From Nocardioides potassii (GTDB lineage: Bacteria > Actinomycetota > Actinomycetes > Propionibacteriales > Nocardioidaceae), in NCBI RefSeq assembly GCF_021648885.1, contig NZ_JAKJHZ010000011.1, positions 159,620 through 223,619 of the forward strand: DNA of 64,000 bases, in the 5' to 3' direction. How positions within the stretch are numbered: the stretch's first letter is position 1; the number at the start of each line of letters is the position of its first letter. The notes under the pieces were generated by a model. It was not told where the DNA came from. It did not search any database and saw only the letters and a program-made list of their open reading frames with translations. A program made the translations under genes and the position numbers. Below, piece by piece: positions 8,542 to 17,573 of this stretch.

Positions 8542-10350
8542 TCAGCGGTGCCCGATGACCTTCGCGACCGCCGCCTGGGTCTCGGCGGCAGCGAGCTGCT
8601 TGCGCAGGTCGCCGACGACGGCGCCCTCGGCCGGCGCGAGGAGCTTCTCCTCGTGCCGGGTGCCCGACGCGGCGACGTCCACGGCCGGGACGATGCCCTT
8701 GGCCGCGCGGTCCGCGCTGAGCACCAGCTCGAGGTTGGCGGTGCCGGCGAGCTCCTCGAGGAAGAACTCGTCGGTGGCCGAACCGGTGCCGACGCTGACC
8801 GAGGCGAGGATCGTCAGCGAGCCACCGTCCTCGATCTTGCGGGCGGCACCGAAGAACTCCTTGGTCGGGTGGACCGCGGAGGCGTCGACCAGGCCACCGA
8901 GCACGCGACCGTTGGCCGGCGCCGCGAGGTTGTAGGCCCGGCCCAGGCGCGTGAGCGAGTCGAGCAGCACGACGACGTCGTGGCCCAGCTCGACGAGCCG
9001 CTTGGCCCGCTCGATCGCCAGCTCGGCGACGAGGGTGTGGTCGGCAGGCTGCCGGTCGAAGGTCGACGCGACGACCTCGCCCTTGACGGCGCGCTGGTAG
9101 TCGGTGACCTCCTCCGGGCGCGTGTCGACGAGCACCACCATCACGTGGCACTCGGGGTTGTTGGTCGTCACCGACTGCGCGATCGAGCGCAGCAGGGTCG
9201 TGGTGCCCGTACGCGGCGGGGTGAGCACGAGCCCACGCTGGCCCTTGCCGATGGGCGCGGCGATGTCGACGACCTTGCCGATCACGTTGGCGTCGTCGGT
9301 GGCCAGGCGCAGCCGCTGGTGCGGGTGCACCGGGACCGAGTCGGCGAACTCGGGACGCTCCTTGGCGCCCTCGGCCTCGGTGCCGTTGATGCTGTCGATG
9401 CGGACCATCGGGTTGAACTTCTCGCGACGCTCGCCCTCGCGCGGCTGCCGTACCTGGCCGACGACGGCGTCGCCGCGCCGCAGGTGGTACTTCCGCACCA
9501 TCGACAGCGACAGGTAGACGTCCTCCGGACCGGGGAGGTAGCCGGAGGTGCGCACGAACGCGCAGTTGTCGAGAACGTCGAGGATGCCGGCGGCCGGCAC
9601 CAGCACGTCGTCCTCGAGGATCGTGGTGTCGGGCTCGTTGCGCCCGCCCTGGCGCGCCGCGGTGCGGTCGCGGCCGCGGCGGCGACGGTTGCGGCGGCTC
9701 CCGCCCTCGCCGTCCTCGTCGTCGTCGTCCTGGTGCTGCTGGTTCTGGCCCTGCTGGCCCTGCTGGCCCTGCTGGCCCTGTGGGTTCTGGCCCGGCTGGT
9801 TCTGCTGCTGCTTGGGCTGGTTCTGCTGCTGCTTGTCGTTCTGCTGCTTGTCGTCCTGCTTCTGGTCCTGCTTCTGGTCCTGCTTCTGCTTCTGCTTGCC
9901 GCCCTGCTCCTGCTGACGGTCCTGACGGTCCTGCTGGGCGGGTCGGTCCTGCTGGGCGGATCGGTCCTGCTGGGCGGGTCGGTCCTGCTGCGCGGCGGCC
10001 GCCTCGGGCTGGTCGGCACCCTTCTCCGCCTGCCGGTCTGCCTGGCGCTGCTTGCGGGTGCGGGTGCGCACGGTCGTCTGCGCGGCGGGCTCAGCAGCGT
10101 CCGTCGACGGTTCGGCCGCCGGTGCCGGTTCCGCGGGCTGCTCGGCCTTCGCCCGGCCGGCGCCGGACTGCGCGGCCTTGATCGCGTCGACCAGCTGGGC
10201 CTTCTTCATCGAGCCGGCACCGGCGACGCCGAGGCCGGACGCCATCGACTTCAGGTCGGCGAGCAGCATCGAGCTGAGGCCGCCACCCTTCTTCGCCGGC
10301 TTCTTCGCGGCAGGGGTCTCGGCGGTCTCGACAGAGGGAGTCTCGGTCAC
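8542..10350 (-). CDS. rho: Transcription termination factor Rho, with a degenerate ATPase site
   Basis: Rho-family RecA-fold helicase at its usual place between thrB and rpmE; 602 residues from GTG 10350 (AAGGA six nt upstream; an in-frame GTG at 10365 is possible). Order of domains: Rho_N/SAP-like helices (about 25-60), a Gln/Asp-rich disordered insert (about 95-215), the cold-shock RNA-binding domain (GILDVLDNCAFVRTSGYLPGP), then the RecA domain. The ATPase motifs are unusual. Walker A reads PPRTGTTT where Rho proteins have PPKAGKT, so both lysines (E. coli K181 and K184) are lost. DTRPEEV replaces DERPEEV, losing the catalytic Glu211. Walker B (VVLLDSLTRLGRAYN) and the arginine finger (SGTRHEEKLL) remain. 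The C-terminus is short, ending VAKVIGHR. ATP hydrolysis is doubtful. Confidence 0.9.
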   Translation of the reverse strand: MTETPSVETAETPAAKKPAKKGGGLSSMLLADLKSMASGLGVAGAGSMKKAQLVDAIKAAQSGAGRAKAEQPAEPAPAAEPSTDAAEPAAQTTVRTRTRKQRQADRQAEKGADQPEAAAAQQDRPAQQDRSAQQDRPAQQDRQDRQQEQGGKQKQKQDQKQDQKQDDKQQNDKQQQNQPKQQQNQPGQNPQGQQGQQGQQGQNQQHQDDDDEDGEGGSRRNRRRRGRDRTAARQGGRNEPDTTILEDDVLVPAAGILDVLDNCAFVRTSGYLPGPEDVYLSLSMVRKYHLRRGDAVVGQVRQPREGERREKFNPMVRIDSINGTEAEGAKERPEFADSVPVHPHQRLRLATDDANVIGKVVDIAAPIGKGQRGLVLTPPRTGTTTLLRSIAQSVTTNNPECHVMVVLVDTRPEEVTDYQRAVKGEVVASTFDRQPADHTLVAELAIERAKRLVELGHDVVVLLDSLTRLGRAYNLAAPANGRVLGGLVDASAVHPTKEFFGAARKIEDGGSLTILASVSVGTGSATDEFFLEELAGTANLELVLSADRAAKGIVPAVDVAASGTRHEEKLLAPAEGAVVGDLRKQLAAAETQAAVAKVIGHR

Positions 10351-10479
10351 GTGGATCCTTCGCACGTCGCGTCGCCGCTGCCGGAACCGATCGAGCGGTG
10401 CCGTGCTGCGGCGGATGGTGGTCGCCCGTGCACGCGGTCAGAGGGACCGGGTGGGGCGGGTACGCCGAACGGCGCGCGC

Positions 10480-11379
10480 TCAGGCTAGCAGCACGGCCCC
10501 GTCGGCGGAGACGGTCAGGGCGTGACACTCCCAGCCGTCCGGGCAGCTCGCCACCAGCGCGGACGTGTCGGCGGACCCGAAGGCCAGCACGGTGGGGCCG
10601 GCGCCGGACACCACGGCCGGTACGCCGTCCGCGCGGAGGCGGTGCACCAGCGCCAGGGTCTCGGGCATGGCCGGCTCGCGCTGCTCCTGGTGCAGCCAGT
10701 CGCGGGTGGCGGCGAGCAGGTGCTCCGGCTGGCCGCCGAGCGCGGCGACGAGGAGGGCGGCGCGACCCGAGTTGGCGGCCGCGTCGGCGTGCGGGACGGT
10801 CCCCGGCAGCAGCCCGCGGGCGACCCTGGTCTCGACGCCGGTCGGCGGCACGAACGCGACCGCGGTGATCCGCGGGTCGACGCCGGCGCGGACGGCGTAC
10901 CACCGGTCGTCCTCGCGCCCGGAGATGACGAAACCGCCGTGGAACGCGGGTGCCACGTTGTCGGGGTGGCCCTCCAGGTCGGCGGCGAGGTCGAGGAGCG
11001 CCTCGTCGGACGCGAGCAGCTGACCGCCCGCGACGAGTGCCCGGGCGAGCACGACGCCCGCGACGATCGCCGCCGACGACGACCCGAGGCCACGCGCGTG
11101 CGGGATGACGTTGCGGCACGACAGCCGCAGGCCGGGAGGCTGCTCCCCCATCAGGTCGAAGGCCGCCCGCATCGCGCGGACGACCAGGTGGGACTCGTCG
11201 CGGGGTACGCCGTCCGCGCCCGCGCCGTCGACCCGGACGACCAGCCCCTCCGGCAGCACCTCCGCCTCGAGCTCGTCGCGCAGGGAGAGCGCAAGGCCGA
11301 GGGAGTCGAAGCCGGGGCCGAGGTTGGCCGAGGTCGCCGGGACGGTGACCCGCACCGGCCCGTCGACGAACGTCGCCAT
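10480..11379 (-). CDS. thrB: Homoserine kinase
   Basis: GHMP-family kinase that phosphorylates homoserine for threonine synthesis. It has 299 residues, starting [25 protein letters not shown] at ATG 11379. The ATP-binding motif PHARGLGSSSAAIVAG is near residue 95, and the C-terminal GHMP motif is GVPAVVSGAGPTVLAF. The start overlaps the thrC stop as TGATG. The frame is open further upstream through thrC, but that is shadow. It is the last gene of the argS-lysA-hom-thrC-thrB run. Confidence 0.95.
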   Translation of the reverse strand: MATFVDGPVRVTVPATSANLGPGFDSLGLALSLRDELEAEVLPEGLVVRVDGAGADGVPRDESHLVVRAMRAAFDLMGEQPPGLRLSCRNVIPHARGLGSSSAAIVAGVVLARALVAGGQLLASDEALLDLAADLEGHPDNVAPAFHGGFVISGREDDRWYAVRAGVDPRITAVAFVPPTGVETRVARGLLPGTVPHADAAANSGRAALLVAALGGQPEHLLAATRDWLHQEQREPAMPETLALVHRLRADGVPAVVSGAGPTVLAFGSADTSALVASCPDGWECHALTVSADGAVLLA

Positions 11380-12452
11380 CAGGTGAGCCCGGCCGCGGCC
11401 GCCGCGGTGTGCACGTCGGCGTCGACGACCGTGTCGACGATGTCGCCGCACGACTCGAGCGCGGTCGCGGTGTCCTTGAGCCCGTGGCCGGTGACGGTGA
11501 CCGCGACGGTGGCGCCGGCGAAGGACTGGCCCGCGGCGAGGGCGGCGAGGATGCCGGCGACCCCCGCGGCGGAGGCGGGCTCGACGAAGACGCCGTCGTG
11601 GCGGGCGAGCTCGAGCTGCGCGGCGAGGATCTGCTCGTCCGAGACCGCGGCGAACCCGCCCTCGGACTCCTTGGCGGCCTGCTCGGCGAGGTGCCACGAC
11701 GCGGGGTTGCCGATGCGGATCGCGGTGGCCTTGGTCTCCGGGTCGGGGAACGGTTCGCCGGTCACGAGCGGCGCCGCACCCTCGGCCTGGAAGCCGAGCA
11801 TCCGAGGCCGCCTGCTCGCCCGGCCCAGCTCGGCGTACTGGCTGTAGCCGAGCCAGTAGGCCGAGATGTTGCCGGCGTTGCCGACCGGGAGCACGTGGAC
11901 GTCCGGGGCGTCACCGAGGAAGTCGACGATCTCGAACGCCGCGGTCTTCTGGCCCTGGAGCCGCACCGGGTTGACCGAGTTCACCAGTGCGACCGGGTAG
12001 TCCTTCGACAGGCCGATCGCCATCGACAGGCAGTCGTCGAAGTTGCCGCGGACCATGATCACCTGCGCGCCGTGGACGACCGCCTGGGCGAGCTTGCCCG
12101 CGGCGATCTTGCCCTCGGGGACGAGGACGAGCGGCTTCAGCCCGGCCTTGGCGGCGTAGGCGGCCATCGAGGCCGAGGTGTTGCCCGTGGACGCGCAGAC
12201 GACCGCCTCGGCGCCGAGGTGCCGGGCGTGCGAGATGGCCGCGGTCATCCCGCGGTCCTTGAAGGAGCCGGTCGGGTTGTCGCCCTCGACCTTCAGCCAC
12301 ACGTCGGCCCCGGTCAGCCCGGACAGCCACTCGGAGTGGACCAGCGGCGTGCCGCCCTCGCGGAGCGTCACCGCCGGCAACCCCTCGGGGATGTCGAGCA
12401 GGTCGCGGTACTCCTCGATGACGCCCCGCCACTGGTGGGTCATGCCGCTCAC
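11379..12452 (-). CDS. thrC: Threonine synthase
   Basis: PLP-dependent fold-type II enzyme that converts O-phosphohomoserine to threonine. It has 357 residues. The Schiff-base lysine is Lys65 in [13 protein letters not shown]; the PLP phosphate-binding loop is [13 protein letters not shown]; a second glycine loop is LPVGNAGN. The GTG start at 12452 overlaps the hom stop as GTGA; ATG three codons later is an alternative. It is the short threonine synthase type, as in mycobacteria. Confidence 0.95.
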   Translation of the reverse strand: MSGMTHQWRGVIEEYRDLLDIPEGLPAVTLREGGTPLVHSEWLSGLTGADVWLKVEGDNPTGSFKDRGMTAAISHARHLGAEAVVCASTGNTSASMAAYAAKAGLKPLVLVPEGKIAAGKLAQAVVHGAQVIMVRGNFDDCLSMAIGLSKDYPVALVNSVNPVRLQGQKTAAFEIVDFLGDAPDVHVLPVGNAGNISAYWLGYSQYAELGRASRRPRMLGFQAEGAAPLVTGEPFPDPETKATAIRIGNPASWHLAEQAAKESEGGFAAVSDEQILAAQLELARHDGVFVEPASAAGVAGILAALAAGQSFAGATVAVTVTGHGLKDTATALESCGDIVDTVVDADVHTAAAAAGLT

Positions 12453-13738
12453 TCGTCGCCGCCCTCGACGCGCATGACCGAGGTGACGTCACGCACGATG
12501 TCCATGTTGCGCAGCTGCTCGACCGTCGCGGCGAGCGCGGCGTCGGGGGCGGCGTGCGAGACGACGACGAGCTGGGCATCGGCGCCGCGGCCCTCCTGCC
12601 GCACGGTCTGGATCGACACGTCGTGGTCGGCGAAGGCGTTGGCCACTGCCGCCAGCACGCCCGCCCGGTCGTCGACGTCGATCGCGACGTGGTAGCGCGT
12701 GCGGGTCTCCCCCATCGGCTGCACCGCGCGGTCGGCGTAGGCCGACTCCCCCGCCCCGCGGGTGCCGGCGAGGCGGTTGCGGGCGACGGTGACGAGGTCG
12801 CCGAGGACGGCGCTCGCGGTCGGCGCACCGCCGGCACCGGGGCCGTAGAACATCAGCTGGCCCGCGGCCTCGGACTCGACGAAGACCGCGTTGTAGGCCT
12901 CGCGCACGCTGGCGAGCGGGTGCGAGCGCGGGATCATCGCCGGGTGGACGCGCGCGGCGACCTGGTCGCCCCGCAGCTCGCAGATCGCGAGCAGCTTGAC
13001 CACCGAGCCCATGTCGCGAGCGCTGGCCACGTCGGCGGCGGTGACGTCGGAGATGCCCTCGCGGTGGACGTCGGCCGCGGTCACGCGCGAGTGGAAGGCG
13101 AGGCTGGCGAGGATCGCGGCCTTGGCCGCGGCGTCGAACCCCTCGACGTCGGCGGTGGGGTCGGCCTCGGCGTAGCCGAGCTCCTGGGCCTCCTCGAGCG
13201 CCTCGGAGAACCCGGCCCCGGAGCTGTCCATCTTGTCGAGGATGAAGTTGGTGGTTCCGTTGACGATGCCGAGCACGCGGGTCACCTTGTCCCCGGCGAG
13301 GGACTCGCGCAGCGGACGCAGGATCGGGATGGCGCCGGCGACGGCCGCCTCGTAGTAGAGGTCGCGCTCGGCCTTCTCGGCCGCCTCGAACAGGGTCGGG
13401 CCGTCCTCCGCGAGGAGTGCCTTGTTGGCCGTCACGACGCTCGCGCCGTTGTCGAGCGCGGAGAGGATGAGCGACCGGGCCGGCTCGATGCCGCCGATCA
13501 CCTCGACCACCAGGTCGACGTCGTCGCGGGCGACCAGGCCGGCGACGTCGTCGGTGAGCAGGCCGTCCGGCACCTCGACGTCGCGCGGCGCGTCGAGACG
13601 TCGTACGCCGACCCCGACCAGCTCGACGGGCGCGCCCACGCGAGCGGCGAGGTCGTCGCTCTGCTCGGTCAGCAGCCGGACCACCTGGGAACCGACCGCG
13701 CCGCAGCCGAGCACCGCCACCCTCAAGGCCTCACTCAT
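12449..13738 (-). CDS. hom: Homoserine dehydrogenase with C-terminal ACT domain
   Basis: NAD(P)H-dependent reduction of aspartate semialdehyde to homoserine, the branch point to threonine and methionine. It has 429 residues: Rossmann domain ([17 protein letters not shown], residues 7-23), catalytic/dimerisation domain ([42 protein letters not shown]), and an ACT regulatory domain from about 345 ([21 protein letters not shown]) that fits feedback control by threonine. It overlaps lysA (ATGA) upstream and thrC (GTGA) downstream, so the set is tightly coupled. Confidence 0.96.
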   Translation of the reverse strand: MSEALRVAVLGCGAVGSQVVRLLTEQSDDLAARVGAPVELVGVGVRRLDAPRDVEVPDGLLTDDVAGLVARDDVDLVVEVIGGIEPARSLILSALDNGASVVTANKALLAEDGPTLFEAAEKAERDLYYEAAVAGAIPILRPLRESLAGDKVTRVLGIVNGTTNFILDKMDSSGAGFSEALEEAQELGYAEADPTADVEGFDAAAKAAILASLAFHSRVTAADVHREGISDVTAADVASARDMGSVVKLLAICELRGDQVAARVHPAMIPRSHPLASVREAYNAVFVESEAAGQLMFYGPGAGGAPTASAVLGDLVTVARNRLAGTRGAGESAYADRAVQPMGETRTRYHVAIDVDDRAGVLAAVANAFADHDVSIQTVRQEGRGADAQLVVVSHAAPDAALAATVEQLRNMDIVRDVTSVMRVEGGDE

Positions 13739-15153
13739 GAAACACCCACATCGGTCGCCAACAGGTCGGCCTCAGTCTCTCGTCGGAGCACGGTGAAAGT
13801 CTTCCCGTCCCGAACTCCGATCACCGGAGGACGCAGGGCGTGGTTGTAGTTGGACGCCATGGATCTGCAGTAGGCGCCGGTGCCGGGCACGGCGACGAGG
13901 TCACCGGGCCGCACGTCGCCGGGCAGGAACTCGTCCTTGACCACGATGTCGCCGGCCTCGCAGTGCTTGCCGACCACGCGGGCCAGCGCCGCCGGCGCCC
14001 CGGACGCGCGCGAGGCGAGGGTGGCGGAGTAGTCGGCGTCGTAGAGGGCGGTGCGGATGTTGTCGCTCATCCCGCCGTCGACCGAGACGTAGGAGCGGCG
14101 GGCACCGCCGTCGAGGGCGACCTCCTTCACCGTGCCGACCTGGTAGACGGTGCACATCGACGGCCCGACGATCGCGCGACCGGGCTCGATGGAGAGCCGG
14201 GGACGCTCGATCCCCAGCGCGCGGCACTCGTGCTCGACGATCTCCGACATCCCGCGGGCGAGGGTCTCGGGCGTGGAGGGGTCGTCCTGCGTGGTGTAGG
14301 CGATGCCGAAGCCGCCGCCGAGGTCCATCTCGGGCATCACGACGCCGAGCTCGGTCGCCACCCGCGCGTGCAGGCCGAGGACCCGGCGGGCCGCCACCTC
14401 GAAGCCGGAGGTGTCGAAGATCTGGCTGCCGATGTGGGAGTGCAGGCCGAGGAGCCGGAGGCCGGGCGCGGCGAGCACGCGTCGTACGGCATCGAGGGCG
14501 TCGCCGCCGGCGATCGAGAAGCCGAACTTCTGGTCCTCGTGGGCGGTGGCGATGTACTCGTGGGTGTGCGCCTCGACGCCCGCGGTGACGCGGACGAGCA
14601 CGCCGGTCGTGCGGCCGAGCTCGGTCGTCACCCTCGCCAGCCGCTCGATCTCGTCGAAGGAGTCCACGATGACCCGGCCCACGCCGAGCTCGACGGCCCG
14701 CTCGAGCTCACCCAGGGTCTTGTTGTTGCCGTGGAAGCCGATCCGCTCCATCGGGAAGCCGGCACGCTCGGCGACCGCGAGCTCGCCGCCCGAGCAGACG
14801 TCGAGGGAGAGGCCGTCCTCGGCCAGCCAGCGCGCGACCGTCGTGCAGAGGAACGCCTTGCCGGCGTAGAAGACCTCGTAGCCCTCGAACGCGTCGCGGA
14901 AGGCGCGCGCCCGGGCCCGGAAGTCGTCCTCGTCGAGGACGTAGGCGGGCGAGCCGTGCTCGCGCACCAGCTCCGTCAGCGGTACGCCGCCCACGGACAG
15001 CACGCCGTCGGCCTTGGTGGCCGTGCGGGACCACAGGTGGTCGACGAGCGCGTTGGGGTCGGCCGGCTCACGGAGCCAGTGGGGGCCGCCGGGACGGTTG
15101 GAGCGCAGCGCGCCGTCCGCGTGCGCCCAGCCGGACGGGTGTGCGGTGGGCAC
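13735..15153 (-). CDS. lysA: Diaminopimelate decarboxylase
   Basis: PLP enzyme of fold type III that decarboxylates meso-diaminopimelate to lysine. It has 472 residues. Lys99 (EVFYAGKAFL) binds PLP; HSHIGSQI, the glycine-rich DLGGGFGIAY and EPGRAIVG are the phosphate and substrate motifs; the GAYCRSMASNYN region near the end supplies dimer-interface residues. The first 40 residues resemble the actinobacterial LysA extension. The start is GTG at 15153, 7 bp after argS. The stop overlaps hom. The argS-lysA pair is also seen in corynebacteria. Confidence 0.95.
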   Translation of the reverse strand: MPTAHPSGWAHADGALRSNRPGGPHWLREPADPNALVDHLWSRTATKADGVLSVGGVPLTELVREHGSPAYVLDEDDFRARARAFRDAFEGYEVFYAGKAFLCTTVARWLAEDGLSLDVCSGGELAVAERAGFPMERIGFHGNNKTLGELERAVELGVGRVIVDSFDEIERLARVTTELGRTTGVLVRVTAGVEAHTHEYIATAHEDQKFGFSIAGGDALDAVRRVLAAPGLRLLGLHSHIGSQIFDTSGFEVAARRVLGLHARVATELGVVMPEMDLGGGFGIAYTTQDDPSTPETLARGMSEIVEHECRALGIERPRLSIEPGRAIVGPSMCTVYQVGTVKEVALDGGARRSYVSVDGGMSDNIRTALYDADYSATLASRASGAPAALARVVGKHCEAGDIVVKDEFLPGDVRPGDLVAVPGTGAYCRSMASNYNHALRPPVIGVRDGKTFTVLRRETEADLLATDVGVS

Positions 15154-15160
15154 GACCGCC

Positions 15161-16816
15161 TCACATCCGCTCGGGAGCGGACACGCCGAGCAGGTCGAGC
15201 CCGTTGGCGAGCACGACCCGCGTGGCGTCGACGAGCATCAGCCGCGCCCGGTGCAGGTCACCGGTCTCCTCGTCGCCGCGCGGCAGCACCCGGCAGGCGT
15301 CGTAGAAGCGGTGGTAGGTGCCGGCGAGCTCCTCGAGGTAGCGGGCCACCCGGTGCGGCTCGCGCAGCTCGGCGGCGGCCTTGACCACCCGCGGGAACTC
15401 GGCGAGGGCGCGCAGCAGCTCGCCCTCCTTCTCGTGGGTCAGCAGCTCGGGGTGCGACTCGGCGACCACGCCGAGGTCGGCAGCGTTGCGCATCAGGCTC
15501 GCGACCCGCGCGTGGGCGTACTGCACGGTGAAGACCGGGTTGTCGTTCGTCGCCTTCGCCCACAGGTCGAGGTCGATGTCGATCGGGCTGTCGGAGTGGT
15601 AGCGCGCGAGGGCGTAGCGGCTCGCGTCGACTCCGATCGCGTCGACCAGGTCGTCGATCGACACGATCGTGCCGTTGCGCTTCGACATGCGCATCGGCTC
15701 GCCGTCCCTCAGCAGGTTGACCATCTGACCGATGAGGATCTCGAGGTTCTTGCCGGGCTCGTCCCCGAAGGCGGCGCACATCGCGTTCATCCGGCCGACG
15801 TAGCCGTGGTGGTCGGCGCCGAGCATGATGAAGCAGCGGTCGAAGCCGCGCTCGCGCTTGTCGAGGTAGTAGCCGAGGTCACCCGAGATGTAGGCCGGCG
15901 TGCCGTTGGACCGGATGATCACGCGGTCCTTGTCGTCGCCGTACTTCTCGGTGCGCAGCCACAGCGCGCCGTCGGCCTCGTAGGTGTTGCCCATCTCGGT
16001 GAGCCGCTCGATGGCCCGCTCGACGGCGCCGGAGTCGTGCAGCGACTTCTCGTGGAAGTAGACGTCGAAGTCGACCCCGAAGTCGTGCAGGGACTTCTTG
16101 ATCTCGGCGAACATCATCTCGACGCCGACCTCGCGGAAGACCTCCTGCGCGGCCTCGTCGTCCATGTCCTTGACGTCGGGGCGCTGCTCGATCACGGCCG
16201 CGGCGATGTCGTGGATGTACTGCCCGCCGTAGCCGTCCTCGGGCGCGGGGCGCCCCTGGGCGCTGGCCAGCAGCGAGGAGCTGTAGCGGTCGATCTGCGC
16301 CCCGTGGTCGTTGAAGTAGTACTCGCGCGTGACGTCCGCACCGGTCTTCTGGAAGATCCGGCCGAGGGCGTCACCGACCGCCGCCCAGCGGACGCCGCCG
16401 AGGTGCAGCGGGCCGGTGGGGTTGGCGGAGACGAACTCGAGGTTGATCTTCTCGCCCGCGAAGGCGTCCGAGGAGCCGTACGACGACCCTGCCGCGACGA
16501 TGTCGGCCGCGACCTGGCCCTGGGCACCGGCCTCGACCGTGATGTTGAGGAAGCCCGGTCCGGCGACCTCGACCTCGGAGATGCCGTCGGACGCGCGCAG
16601 CCGGTCGGCGACCAGGTCGGCGAAGGCGCGCGGGTTCGTCCCGGCCTTCTTGGCGAGCTGGAGGGCGACGTTGGTGGCGTAGTCGCCGTGACCCTTCTGC
16701 CGGGGTCGCTCCACCGTGACCTGGGTCGGCACGCCGTCGGGCAGCGTGATCGCACCGTCGGCCACGAGGGCCGCCAGCGCATCGACGATGGTCTCGGAGA
16801 GCTGCTCTGGGTTCAC
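15161..16816 (-). CDS. argS: Arginine-tRNA ligase
   Basis: Class I aminoacyl-tRNA synthetase for arginine, 551 residues. The N-terminal ADD domain ([18 protein letters not shown]) recognises the tRNA D-loop. The HIGH-like motif is PTGPLHLGG near residue 138, and a shortened KMSKS-like motif, MRMSKRNG, lies near 376. The C-terminal helical DALR anticodon-binding domain ends at SAPERM. It is the first gene of the minus-strand amino-acid operon, starting ATG 16816. A tRNA-Arg gene lies 650 bp away on the other strand. Confidence 0.97.
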   Translation of the reverse strand: MNPEQLSETIVDALAALVADGAITLPDGVPTQVTVERPRQKGHGDYATNVALQLAKKAGTNPRAFADLVADRLRASDGISEVEVAGPGFLNITVEAGAQGQVAADIVAAGSSYGSSDAFAGEKINLEFVSANPTGPLHLGGVRWAAVGDALGRIFQKTGADVTREYYFNDHGAQIDRYSSSLLASAQGRPAPEDGYGGQYIHDIAAAVIEQRPDVKDMDDEAAQEVFREVGVEMMFAEIKKSLHDFGVDFDVYFHEKSLHDSGAVERAIERLTEMGNTYEADGALWLRTEKYGDDKDRVIIRSNGTPAYISGDLGYYLDKRERGFDRCFIMLGADHHGYVGRMNAMCAAFGDEPGKNLEILIGQMVNLLRDGEPMRMSKRNGTIVSIDDLVDAIGVDASRYALARYHSDSPIDIDLDLWAKATNDNPVFTVQYAHARVASLMRNAADLGVVAESHPELLTHEKEGELLRALAEFPRVVKAAAELREPHRVARYLEELAGTYHRFYDACRVLPRGDEETGDLHRARLMLVDATRVVLANGLDLLGVSAPERM

Positions 16817-16888
16817 CCACCAAGCCTATCGGCGGGCCACCCGAGGGACCGAACCGATATCACTGCCCGACCACTAGGGTGCTGCGCT

Positions 16889-17386
16889 GTGACGACGCAC
16901 CCCACCTACGACCAGCTGATCGACCTCCCGGCCTACGTGGAGCAGCCGGTGCCGATGCCCTTCGAGGACATCAACGGCCACCTCAACGTCCGCCACTACA
17001 TCGGTATCGCCAGCGAGGGGCTGGACGAGTCGCTCGTCGAGGTCGGCATCCCGCAGATGTGGCCGCTGACCGACAACCAGGCGTGCTTCTCCGCCGAGCA
17101 CCACGTGACCTACCTCAACGAGCTGCGCACCGGGAGCGAGATGTCGGCGCGGGTGCGGCTGCTGGGCCGCTCCGAGCGGGCCGGCCACGCCCTGGTCTAC
17201 CTGCTCGACCACACCCACCGGCAGGTGGCGTGCGTCGTGGAGGAGATCTTCCTCCACATCGACCTCGAGACGCGGCGTACGGCGCCGTGGCCGGCCGAGA
17301 TCGCCGCGGCGATGGACGCCCGGGTCGCCGAGCACGCCGCGCTCCCCTTCGAGTCCCCCACGTCGGGATCGCTCGCCCTGCGCTGA
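16889..17386 (+). CDS. Acyl-CoA thioesterase family protein (hotdog fold)
   Basis: Protein of 165 residues with the 4HBT-like hotdog signature: MPFEDINGHLNVRHYIGIASEGLDESL with the conserved Asp and Asn, followed by HHVTYLNELRTGSEM and HTHRQVACVVEEIFLHIDLETRR. The likely activity is hydrolysis of an acyl-CoA; the substrate is unknown. I chose GTG 16889, since the open frame upstream is antisense to argS. A TAGGGT hexamer ends 8 nt before the GTG and no ribosome-binding site is visible, so the transcript may be leaderless. It is transcribed divergently from argS. Confidence 0.75.
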   Translation: MTTHPTYDQLIDLPAYVEQPVPMPFEDINGHLNVRHYIGIASEGLDESLVEVGIPQMWPLTDNQACFSAEHHVTYLNELRTGSEMSARVRLLGRSERAGHALVYLLDHTHRQVACVVEEIFLHIDLETRRTAPWPAEIAAAMDARVAEHAALPFESPTSGSLALR

Positions 17387-17465
17387 GGCACCGGTTTCCT
17401 GCCCGCGTCGAGCGGCCGGTAGTGTTCGGCGCGCACCGTCCTCGGGCCCGGCCCGAGCGGTGCAT

Positions 17466-17538
17466 GCCTCCGTAGCTCAGGGGATAGAGCACTGGTTTCC
17501 GGTACCAGGTGCCGCAGGTTCGAATCCTGCCGGAGGCG
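17466..17538 (+). tRNA. tRNA-Arg (anticodon CCG)
   Basis: Complete cloverleaf of 73 nt. The acceptor stem is GCCTCCG with CGGAGGC, the D arm is GCTC/GAGC, and the anticodon arm is CTGGT-TTCCGGT-ACCAG with anticodon CCG. The variable loop has five bases, the T arm is GCAGG-TTCGAAT-CCTGC and the discriminator is G. CCA is not encoded. It reads CGG, a common codon in this GC-rich genome. Confidence 0.96.
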
Positions 17539-17548
17539 CTTCCTCACC

Positions 17549-17573
17549 ATCGGACCCACCGGGTCCGTCCGAT
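17549..17573. terminator. Hairpin between tRNA-Arg and the LCP gene
   Basis: ATCGGAC at 17549-17555 pairs with GTCCGAT at 17567-17573, and an alternative nested stem GGACCC/GGGTCC (17552-17557 with 17561-17566) overlaps it. It lies between the convergent tRNA-Arg and LCP genes, so it may terminate both. There is no clear U-tract. Confidence 0.4.

Noticed and set aside
9740..10020. Repeats of CTGCTGG-type units in rho
   Set aside because: They are in-frame glutamine-rich codons of the disordered insert, not a regulatory or CRISPR repeat.
15014..17386. A long plus-strand frame running through lysA and argS into the thioesterase
   Set aside because: Only the last 165 codons, from GTG 16889, have protein character; the rest is antisense to argS.
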